Shown here: piece by piece, positions 44,504 to 53,929 of the stretch | How the letters are laid out: the number at the start of each line of letters is the position of its first letter | Position numbering within the stretch: position 1 is the stretch's first letter | Assembly (NCBI GenBank): GCA_963281255.1 | Contig: OY725502.1 | Location: 1,116,001 to 1,180,000 of the forward strand | Source of the DNA: Aphrocallistes beatrix | Lineage: Eukaryota > Porifera > Hexactinellida > Sceptrulophora > Aphrocallistidae | DNA length: 64,000 bases | Reading direction: 5' to 3' | Made by a program: the position numbers and the translations under genes | The notes under the pieces: generated by a model | What the model was told of the DNA's origin: nothing | The model's input: only the letters and a program-made list of their open reading frames with translations | Databases searched by the model: none

Positions 44504-44842
44504 TATTTGTTATTCGCTTGCTTGCGCTGCGCGGCTGGCAGACACTTTGTGTCCGTCAGGAGCGTCATTTGGGTGCCTGGACCCACATTGATTAATTATA
44601 AGGTAGACAACATCTCTAAATACGTCTGTCTTACTGTTATAATCGATATCACTCGAAAAATCATCAAATTTGTCAATTTTCAATTTTTTTTTAATGCGCA
44701 ATGATGACGTCATAATTCCATGATGAGTCGACATTTTCGTCTGAGGTCAGAACTTAGTGGAGCCATAGTCTAAGACTCCAACATGCCAAAAATAAGCTTT
44801 TTGTGCCTGGCACTTTAATCGAGTTTTAGTAGTAAGGAAATG
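44504..44842 (+). mobile_element. Interspersed element, family 2, copy A
   Basis: Starts with the GC-rich head (CGCTTGCTTGCGCTGCGCGG, about 44516, then CAGACACTTTGTGTCC). The body is different from family 1: CATTGATTAATTATAAGG, TTATAATCGATATCACTCG, AATGATGACGTCATAATTCC, and an end at TAATCGAGTTTTAGTAGTAA. The same body, in the same orientation and longer in the middle, lies at 46520-47054, so the two copies bracket the sulfotransferase gene. Confidence 0.8.
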
Positions 44843-44923
44843 TTTATTATTTACTGCTACGAATTACTCCTACAAAAACATTGTGTGCTTAGAATGTCAC
44901 TTGATATACTTATACTACGTATA

Positions 44924-45961
44924 CTAACAAAACAAGTCTTCAAGCTCATTGTACTGATAGCCGAAACTAAGATAATCTTCTTTAAATATCTGATAAAGAG
45001 AATTTCTAACATCAATAGGAATCTTTTCAAACTCTTTCCTACACTTTATAGAATTTACTTGCGGCTCCTGCGTTGGGAAATTTATAGATTCGTTGTTGTG
45101 CTTAGCTTGCACGTAGTCCAGTATTGCCTGTGAATCCTCACTGAGAGTTTCAAACTTTGCAAGAATGACATACCTGATAGCACAAGGATTACAAATGGAA
45201 GTGATGGGAGCCCAGTGATGGTCAAACCTTTCTCTACCAAATGTTTTGCTCTGTGATATGACGTAATTCAGAAATTCCAGGAATGTTATGTTTAATTTAC
45301 CTAATCCAGCATCCATCCTCTTTATCTGCAAAATTTTGTCTCTAGCCATCTCTATCCGAGACATGTTTATTTCATTCTTCAGTTCTTTTTTAATTTTTTT
45401 AATTTTATATTCTGGTATATCAGATAAGTAGTTCACTCTTATTATTTGAGGTCCTACTACCTCTTCATAAGGCCCCCAACTCAATGTGAACTTACTTTTG
45501 TAAGCTGATAACAAACGCTCAAATGGATTTCTGGTTATCAAAAATTTGGTGTATGTTTGGTAACGTTTAACTGTGATATTTCGATCGAGGTTATTGACGA
45601 GAGAAATGTTATTCCAAATTAGATGTGAGGGAGGTAAATAAATCTCAAATTGTACATCTTCTCCAAACATTTTAATGAACATTTCAAGCCAAGTGGTAGA
45701 GCTCGCCTTCGGTACCATACACTGCAGTAATTCGAACTCGTCATTGAATAGCACATTATCGTAGCCTACTCCCACATTATATCTGCTATTATTCAATGGG
45801 GGGTTAAGGTTGCAATATGTTTCCATCTTTAAAAAACGTTCCAATAATCGTGCATGCTTGGTATTGAGTGGATGAAGGCCCTTACCTCTCATTCTGTCGC
45901 GATATTTATCAGTGAATTGGATTTCTTTACTGCTGTCACTGGCATATATTAGAACTTCCAT
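44924..45961 (-). CDS. Golgi carbohydrate sulfotransferase (CHST8-14 type), N-terminus out of frame
   Basis: 345 residues from the first in-frame ATG. Sulfotransferase-2 family members move sulfate from PAPS to sugar hydroxyls of chondroitin/dermatan, HNK-1 or GalNAc. The 5'-phosphosulfate loop VPKASSTTWLEM, the 3'-phosphate site FLITRNPFERLLSAYKSKF, FDHHWAPITSICNPCAIRY and LAKFETLSEDS all match. The expected type II membrane anchor is present just upstream (46140-45990: NILKFILLIYLVISFVLNIIP), but in another frame. The two frames overlap around an A-run near 45993. Either a one-base indel (real or an assembly error) splits the gene, or a short intron joins the parts; I see no good splice pair. 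The catalytic part is open throughout. Direct copies of a transposon-like element lie on both sides. Confidence 0.85.
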   Translation of the reverse strand: MEVLIYASDSSKEIQFTDKYRDRMRGKGLHPLNTKHARLLERFLKMETYCNLNPPLNNSRYNVGVGYDNVLFNDEFELLQCMVPKASSTTWLEMFIKMFGEDVQFEIYLPPSHLIWNNISLVNNLDRNITVKRYQTYTKFLITRNPFERLLSAYKSKFTLSWGPYEEVVGPQIIRVNYLSDIPEYKIKKIKKELKNEINMSRIEMARDKILQIKRMDAGLGKLNITFLEFLNYVISQSKTFGRERFDHHWAPITSICNPCAIRYVILAKFETLSEDSQAILDYVQAKHNNESINFPTQEPQVNSIKCRKEFEKIPIDVRNSLYQIFKEDYLSFGYQYNELEDLFC

Positions 45962-46519
45962 ATTCCATGTATTTCTGTACTCAATCCATGGACTGTTTTT
46001 GTTGAACTTTCATTAGTGAATGAAGTGAAATGTTGTTTCTCAAATTTTAGGAAAGGAATAATATTTAACACAAATGAAATAACTAAGTATATCAATAGAA
46101 TGAATTTAAGTATATTTTTATTCATATTCAAGTTAATCACAGCAAATTATAATTATTCAATAAGCATTGATAAGTGTTTCTTACACCATTATAATATAAA
46201 CAACATCTTTCTTGCTTTTTATAAACTACTAAGATATGCACATCATTACATTTATGTATAACACATAATATTCCTAAAAAAATTGTCAAAAGGAATTATA
46301 AATGAAACAAAGGTTCCTTGCATGGATGATATTAATACTATGAGCATAAAATTAGGTTCCTTATTATTTTTGCTATTTAAATTGATCATATGCACCAGTG
46401 GCAGTGGAAGCAATTTTTTTTGGAGACAGTGAGAATTGGGTATCTGTCACAGTTCAAAACGTCAAATCAGTTATTATGTATATCCTTACTATTAAAACTC
46501 GATTTATGTTTATATATAT

Positions 46520-47054
46520 ATATACAAGCGCGCTTCGCTTGCTTGCGCTGCGCGGCTGGCGGACACTTTGTGTCCGCCGGAGGCGCCTGAGGTCACATTG
46601 ATTAATTATAAGGGAGATAACATCTCTAAATACGCTTGTCCTACTGTTATAATCGATATCGCACGAAAAATTGACAAATTTGTCAATTTTAAAATTTGAT
46701 GCGTAATGATGACGTCATAACAGAGTGATGAGTCATTATTTTCGGATAATAGTTGTATCATATGTGAGGTATATTAATATACACATTCTATAAAAATTTC
46801 AGCCTTCTATCACCTAAAATGTTATAGTCGAAAAACTGGAATTTCTAATAATTTAAAAAAAGGTGACAATGACGTCATAATTCCATGATGAGTCGACATT
46901 TTCGTCTGAGGTCAGAACTTAGTGGAGCCATAGCCAAAAGACTCCCACATGCCAAAAATCAGCTTTCTGTGCCTGGCAGTTTCTTCAATCAATTCGTTAC
47001 AGATATATACATATATACACATATACACATTAATCGAGTTTTAATAGTAAGGAT
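46520..47054 (+). mobile_element. Interspersed element, family 2, copy B
   Basis: GC-rich head CAAGCGCGCTTCGCTTGCTT at about 46528, with a perfect GCGGACACTTTGTGTCCGC hairpin. The body is shared with 44504-44842, including TTATAATCGATATCGCACG, two ATGACGTCAT sites (about 46706 and 46868) and GTCAGAACTTAGTGGAGCCA. It has about 170 bp more in the middle than copy A, and an (ATATAC)n insertion near 47010. Confidence 0.8.
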
Positions 47055-47443
47055 GCATTTTGATTTTCCCTAAATTATATTTACAATTGTTGAAAATAAT
47101 TTTGTGTGAAAGTTGTCAATAGTAAATTTCATATCTTTTAAATGTTACTTAATATCGACTATCCGCCATTCCAATTTGTTCTTATTTTGGAACACCAAGT
47201 AGCCTCTTTTTCAGGCCATGCTCAAATCACTAAATAATTAGATCAGCCAAGTAAGTTTAATGTGTTAATAATTGAACTAAAATATACACTTGTACAACAA
47301 TAAAGAAAGAAGAAAATGACAACCAAAAGACCAAAAGAGCAAATTGAAATAATTTCTCTTGTTTTGGAGACTTAACATATAGGTTGGGGACAATGAGTAA
47401 TCTTAAGTGTGTACATATTACTTACAACCTAAGATGGAACAGG
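47055..47443. other. Spacer on the 3' side of the TMC gene
   Basis: AT-rich; no gene seen. It should contain the 3' UTR and poly(A) site of the minus-strand TMC gene. Confidence 0.4.
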
Positions 47444-49975
47444 TTATATTTCAGGGTTAAGTTGGAATTCTTTCAATAATGATTCTTGGCTTGACTTTAA
47501 TTCAGTCACCTGCTTGTATACAAGCTCCATATTCTCTGCGTGCAACTGCTCCTTCCTGTTCATAAATGCGAGAATGGTTTTGTACACGAGGATTTTCTTC
47601 CTATAAGTTCTTGAGATAAAGTGCAACGCGATTATAACCAGAATGAGAATATAGATAGCAGAGTATGTGAATCCTGCGCTTCCTAGGAAAAACGCCACTG
47701 TATCTAAGAAACGATTGTTCTCTACAAATTCCGTAATTGGATGAATAAATGTAGGATAGCCTGCGAATGGCCCACAATCCGTTGGAGAAGGATCGAAGCG
47801 TAGCAAAGCGAAAAGCACAGCGAAACTACAAGCAAGGTAGGTTGCGATCAGCAGGATGATGTAGAACAGGTTGTTCTGACTGCTGTCGTGGGAGAGAGTT
47901 GGGGATGGCTTGGAAAAAAACTTGACAGAGAGCAGCTTAACATAGAACAAAATGGGGTAGACAACGAAGGCGAAAAGAGGAAGAAAGGGGCAAAAGAAGA
48001 ATCCGAGAAATATCAACGCTTGGAAGTAGATCATGTCCAGGATGTTCTTCGCAACTCGGAAGCGGGGAGCTGAGGTCATCACATAGAATATGGTATCAAT
48101 CCTGTGACCGAACTTTTTCTTAAGCGCGCTCACACGCAGGAATGTGTATAGTCTGTGCTGGTACTTGTATAGGAAGTGTCGAGACATGTTGAACAGCAAC
48201 TCAGATGCAATCGCAAAAACGATATGCGTCAATGCAAGGCGGTAGAATTCTTTCCCGAAATAAGTCTCCCAACAATCAGCTGAATCACACTCTTGATTGT
48301 CTCTGCTGACCACAAACGAGTCTATAAAACTATTTAGTCCACTCTCGTCCAAAGAAATACTTCCACTTCCCAGATTTAGAGTGAATCCCTCCTCTGGGAT
48401 TTGTGTCGACACGAATAAGGTGATGGTCAGTACAATCAGGGAGGACAGTCGGATTAGAATTGAACGGACCAGGGTTATGTTCACTTCGGTTTTCTTTGAC
48501 TCGTAGTACTCAAATATTGCGAAGTAGTAGAAAATAAACTGCAATCCCTGGTTAAGAACCACAATAGCACTCGAGTTGATGATACCTGGAATATTAATCC
48601 CTAACACTTCGGACGCCCTGTTACAACGCTCTGACAAGGCCCAGATGGTGGAGAAAAATATAATGACAGCTGCAGTGAGTAGCAGCACTACACTGAGCAC
48701 ATTGAAGAAGATTCGAATGAGAATAATTTTTAACATCCCATTCCAACTCCTGCCCAAAACAACCAAAGACTTGTGCAATTTTAGCTCAGATACAAAACGC
48801 CTGTAGATGACGTTATGATATTTCTCTGCGGATTTAACCTTGGTTATGCTGAAATCCCACGCTCCGAAAGCGACACTTGAAAAGCGAAGGTTCGAGGTTG
48901 TAGGATGGATGCCTAGTGATTGCTTGAACTCTAGGCCGTACTGGTATGTCATTATCACGAGATAAGTGATCATGATGACTAACGAGGTGAGGATATACGC
49001 GACAGGAATGTTGTATTTGAGAACGAAATCAGTTCCGTTGGAGTTGCTATCGAATCGGTAAGACCCGTAAAATAGCTCTGTTCTCTCGAACCAATTGTCT
49101 CCCGACACAATTCCAAGCAGATCATTCTTCGCCGAGAACATGGATCTGCGAATCAGGGTCTGGTTGAGATTGAATGTGTAGTTGTAGATTATCTGTGGCA
49201 GTATGAGAAAACAGGTGATCAGCAGGAACGGGAGAATACTCATGAGGAATAGGAAACGGTTGAATATGAAGAAAGAAGCGATTGTTGTACCGAAGTGTGC
49301 TTCCATCGATTTGATATTCCCACCCCACAGGATTATTCCCGAGAAAAAGTGAGACATAAATAGTTGTGTCTCCTTCCATTTCTTTTTCAAACCAGCAAAA
49401 CGCTTGGGTCTACTCGACTCTTTCTCCTGTTTTAACTTGAGAGCTATGAAATCCCGGCGTTCCTTGACTAGTATCGGGCGGTTGAGGCCATGAGAGCTTA
49501 TTGTGGGTTGGTAGGTTAACCCCTCTCTAGCTGCTGTTTCACCAGTGTGCGGGGTCTTAGAGGGAGATAGGTGGGCAGGGCCAGTCCCATTCTCTGCCTC
49601 AGTCTGATCGCTGTCCGCTGCTTTCGTGTGATCAGGTGATACTTCTCTTGAAGACAATCTTTTTTGGTTAACCTTACTCAATTTCTTAGTGATCGCTTTT
49701 ATGCGTCCAAGTTTAGTGAATATTCCCTGCTCTAATCGGAAGGACGGGTCGATTAGTTCTACTTCATCCACGATACTAGACACGCTAGACACTCTGCTGA
49801 ACTTTTCTTTCCGTGTTTCCTTCAAGTAGACATTTAAGAATTTAGCTTTTTCCTTAGTAGGACTTCCAACACTGGAATCTAGAGAGTTTGATGGAAAGGT
49901 AGTTAGTGTGGGTTGCTCGACGTGTATTAGTTCTACCTTTTCATTCGAATGTATCTCGTCTTCCATCGCAGCCAT
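47444..49975 (-). CDS. Transmembrane channel-like (TMC) protein
   Basis: Intronless, 843 residues. TMC proteins are ten-pass channels of the anoctamin/OSCA superfamily. Vertebrate TMC1/2 form the hair-cell mechanotransduction pore, and other TMCs act in mechanosensation or ion leak. The N-terminal about 195 residues are polar and cytosolic. Hydrophobic segments follow from FFSGIILWGGNIKSMEAHFG to about residue 800. The family signature CWETYFGKEFYRL (TMC 'CWE' motif) is at about residue 572, followed by FRVAKNILDMIYFQALIFLGFFFCPFLPLF, the equivalent of the conserved pore-helix region. The C-terminal tail is a short coiled coil. CIB proteins are known TMC partners, and a CIB gene lies about 10.6 kb away on the other strand. 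Confidence 0.9.
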   Translation of the reverse strand: MAAMEDEIHSNEKVELIHVEQPTLTTFPSNSLDSSVGSPTKEKAKFLNVYLKETRKEKFSRVSSVSSIVDEVELIDPSFRLEQGIFTKLGRIKAITKKLSKVNQKRLSSREVSPDHTKAADSDQTEAENGTGPAHLSPSKTPHTGETAAREGLTYQPTISSHGLNRPILVKERRDFIALKLKQEKESSRPKRFAGLKKKWKETQLFMSHFFSGIILWGGNIKSMEAHFGTTIASFFIFNRFLFLMSILPFLLITCFLILPQIIYNYTFNLNQTLIRRSMFSAKNDLLGIVSGDNWFERTELFYGSYRFDSNSNGTDFVLKYNIPVAYILTSLVIMITYLVIMTYQYGLEFKQSLGIHPTTSNLRFSSVAFGAWDFSITKVKSAEKYHNVIYRRFVSELKLHKSLVVLGRSWNGMLKIILIRIFFNVLSVVLLLTAAVIIFFSTIWALSERCNRASEVLGINIPGIINSSAIVVLNQGLQFIFYYFAIFEYYESKKTEVNITLVRSILIRLSSLIVLTITLFVSTQIPEEGFTLNLGSGSISLDESGLNSFIDSFVVSRDNQECDSADCWETYFGKEFYRLALTHIVFAIASELLFNMSRHFLYKYQHRLYTFLRVSALKKKFGHRIDTIFYVMTSAPRFRVAKNILDMIYFQALIFLGFFFCPFLPLFAFVVYPILFYVKLLSVKFFSKPSPTLSHDSSQNNLFYIILLIATYLACSFAVLFALLRFDPSPTDCGPFAGYPTFIHPITEFVENNRFLDTVAFFLGSAGFTYSAIYILILVIIALHFISRTYRKKILVYKTILAFMNRKEQLHAENMELVYKQVTELKSSQESLLKEFQLNPEI

Positions 49976-52900
49976 TATTGACTCTTGTGGATCCGAAGAT
50001 TTTAGCGTTTGTTAGAGAATAGGAATAGCGTTTACTGAATCCTTACGCATTTTCACTTCTTTAAGTATTAATCTGCATCTGGCGTCACTACCATAGAATC
50101 ATTATCTATGTTTATTCCTCAGCAAATAATCTAACAAGTGACTTGAGTCACCGAATCTAAGCTATTTGCACGACATAATATATGAGGGAGCACTGATCTA
50201 ATCAAAATTTTTCATTTACTAATCTCTTTGCTAAGAATTCAACTATCTAAAGCAAAATTTAATTATTGACCAAACGTCAATTATTCAAACGCAAGATTGA
50301 GCATAGCTAGTTGAGCATATTTGAATACTGATAATAGTATTAGTACGTATATTGAGAAATCTCGAAATCGCAATAACAACAAGACTATTTGAATGCAACC
50401 TCATTACAAGATTTCTTAGAGCTTCCTCGATGATCCGACAACTCGATAAGTGATTTTAAAAAATGTCGACCGATAGTGTACCTCCATTAAAACACCAATC
50501 TGGGGCAGAAAATATGTATATGGGCATAGGCACAGATATGCCAACCTTTGGATAATGAAACCCATGAGAATGGAGACAAATTTGTTTTGGTCCTCCAACG
50601 ATTGGCCTTTAACCTCCATGTCTCCCAGCCATTTTCTATGGCACTGAAGCCATATAAATGCAGGGCATTCTACAGTTAATCGGGTACAAAAACACTTGAA
50701 TTAAGCACGGTAGAGCGTAAGTTTCAGCAGTTCAACTAGGTATGTATTTTTTTGAGGGGTAGATTCTATTTAATCTGATAGTCATAATGCTGATACATTT
50801 CAGCTCAAACTATTTAAGAGGTCTTTATGGCTGTCATTTGTAAGCAAGGATCATTAAATTTGTTTTTAAATAGTCTCAAAAATTCAGGGAATACTGTTTA
50901 AGTGAGAAAATTTCCTAATTGTATCTGAGTATGGCCATCTTCCCCTAGTAACTCACATCTCGATGCAAACAATTCCTAATACGAGTATTGGATAATTTTA
51001 GATGGAGCACTTGACAGATATTAATTCATATACAGGGAGTAACAGAAGTCCTGGCCTGTTGTGAATCTAATTAGTAGTCATTCTTTACGAGTATCTCCAG
51101 CCATAGTACTACTACACCACGATTAGTTAATTTAAGATATGCAATTTAAATGGTAGGCTGATTTTATACATCACACCTCTTTGGCACATTCGGCTTTATT
51201 TTTCTGAACATCACTTTTTCCTGATAAGATATGAATGTCGGCGATCATGGAATTGTGGTCCTTTGTAAAGCGATTGGAATGGTAGAAGGAGGCCTGACAC
51301 GAAAATAAACTGCTGAAGGATTCAGCAAGGTTTACTCTGTTCTGAAAGGATAGACCATGAGGGTTGACCGGTGGTCCCACTACCCCCTCTATTTTACGCC
51401 TATGTCAATAACATATTAACTTTAAACATTATAGTCATCTAGGTGTGAAAGTTGGATTATATAGTAAATACCATGTGAAGTCAATAATTATCATTTAGTT
51501 AGTAATTAATGCAAAAATTAAAAAAAATTAATGAAAAAAAAAAAAGTTCAAGTAAAGTCACAAAAAAAGGAAAAACACGAAACTGGTTTCAATAGATAAT
51601 TCTCATCTAATTTTGAATTAAGCATTACGTATGTCTTGTATAAAAACTACAGTAGAACCTCGTTAATACGAACACCAGGGACGGTCGAAATTTGTTCGTA
51701 TTAACCGGAGTGATTTATACGTATTTTCCTCCGTAGGGGATAAGATATCTGTTCGTATTATCCAGAGTTCGTCTTATCCGTATCCGTATTAGCGAGGTTC
51801 TACTGTAGGAGTAAGATTAGTAATGTTGAAGTGGAGTGGATACATAATGAGCAGTAACTAGAGACTTGACAATAGATTCCTGGTTCTATAATAGTCTTGT
51901 TTCAGCCATTGCCTTTTAGGCTCGATTACATTGTTTCGCCAGATAATCTGAATATATCTAAATCCTTCCTACGAAGAAAAGTCAAAAGACTATGGATGTC
52001 ATCCGAGAGTACTAAAGTGTATGCTATCTTCCTTGCTACTGTAGCAAAAGCCTAGTTTGTAAACCTCCCTTTAATGCAAAACGCCAACCTATGCACTAAT
52101 TCTGCTACTATCAGTAGTTTAGTACCCCAACATATTCATAATCTACAGTTTATGCTTCGATAATTGTCCCTAGGTCAAGTTTGCATAATTTGAGGTATTT
52201 AATGTATCTCTATTATGATAATGTATCTCTATTATGAAGAAAAGCTCTCCTGCAAAATTCTCATATTTAGAGAATTGGTACTAATTGGTACTAATACACC
52301 CTTTATTCTCAACCCGTAGCCTCCTTCGAATAATCGCTCACCTCCGAAGAGGAATGATTTACCTAACAGAATAATGGTATCTAGCAAATTATTGCGTCTT
52401 TCCATTCATCAAACCACTCTACTGATTACATTCATTGAAGTTAGGATTAGGATTTCTCATCAGGTTGAAAATAGAAATTAAAAATAATAATCTTCCGGCT
52501 ACTACATTCTACGTAAGATATACATTTTCTATAATATACAATTTCGGATAAAATCAAGCCTCTCGTAATGTGTACATGTGCACATGTTTATGAATATTCC
52601 TGAATCAAATCATATGGAAAGTAACAATAAATTTTAAAAGATATTTTAACCTAAAGTGGCAACAGCACGACACTACAAGTTCCAAAATGTGATATATTGC
52701 AGCTGATACTACGTATTTCTCTAGTTTACCATAGCTACCGTACTTGCATATATTGCATACCTAAATAAATAGCTATTGTGTCCCTGAATGGTATGTACTG
52801 GAGAAAGTAATATTGGTTGTTATACTATAGCAAGACAAAGCGAAAACTGATATCAGATGTAAAGGTTTTAAATTATAGGTAATATTGATATGGTCAGTCT

Positions 52901-53929
52901 TGTATATTAATAAGATGAGAAAAACTATTCAGGTTTAGCCAGAAACCATTGGTTGGTGGCAGACTTTTGGTAATAAAGTAAGCGCAACATTGAAAGCGTT
53001 CTATTTACATTAACATTACAATATCATGAGAAAACCTGATAACAATATGTAGTTATCTTGACAAGAAAACGAAAGTATAATAACCATAGGAGTTCATTTA
53101 TTTCTTACCTATGTGAGGATACGCGACGAATTAACAACATCGAATTTCACAGCTAGGTGAAACCAATATAACATTCCTAATAAATAGATATGATGTTACG
53201 GGTTCGGTTGTGCTAGGCGAAGGAAGCTGAAATATTGAAGATATGGACTGAGGCTTAAAACAATGCATACTTTAATCTATTCAATATGCCCCCTCATGCC
53301 TTATAGGGACTGGAGAATTAACTTTTCGATGTTAATGACGAAATCGCTGAATTTCTAAATCTTAGGACGAGTTATCTAACTTTGATATCAAAAGCAGCTA
53401 ACAGCTGGACAGATTCAAAATGACTTAAAATATGAGAATCCTCAGAGTTAAACGGGCTGTTTAGTGAATAATAAATTACGTTTGATTGCCTTCCCCGGGA
53501 AGAGCAGTCAATTACTCTTAAACCCAGTGGAATTTCATATTCCGATAAGTCAATAGATTATTGATATTTCAAATATTATCCTTATTAGATGCAAGATAGG
53601 CAATACGTAAGTCATTATTGATCGTGAGAAGTACGTATATTATACGGTCAACTCTAGTTAGAAGAACGCTCGAGACATCAGTTTAATTTCTTTAAATTAA
53701 TTCAGCTGAATTGTTATTACCTCAGTTCTAAATATGTTAAGCTGTTGCACTATGTCATCTGGAATGTTGGGCTAGATGCGCCATCGCCATCGCCATCTGC
53801 TAATCCCCGACTACCAACTTAATACATAAGTAATTTATTTTTGCCACAAAACTATGTTCTACTATATACATACATTCATTACAACACATAAGTTCGATAT
53901 AATAACATGAGGCGAATTATTTAGGCGTA
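49976..53929. other. 4-kb intergenic region between TMC and VPS35L
   Basis: I see no gene. Open frames are short and unlike known proteins. Apart from the MITE at 51650-51805 there are a poly(A)-rich stretch near 51520-51580 and a GTATCTCTATTATGA direct repeat near 52203-52237 that resembles part of the MITE at 29407. A (CGCCAT)n run is at about 53779-53797. Promoters for neither neighbour are evident; the TMC promoter should lie in the left part. Confidence 0.5.
51650..51805. mobile_element. pogo/Tc1-type MITE
   Basis: 156 bp with terminal inverted repeats starting CAGTAGAACCTCGTTAATAC and ending GTATTAGCGAGGTTCTACTG, bordered by TA on both sides (51648-51649, 51806-51807). The sequence is repetitive inside (GTTCGTATTA twice). 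Single ends of related elements are at 14357 and about 12854. Confidence 0.88.

Noticed and set aside
50416-51380. Short minus-strand frames in the TMC-VPS35L gap
   Set aside because: Under 70 residues, no recognisable domain, no promoter or splice signals that connect them.
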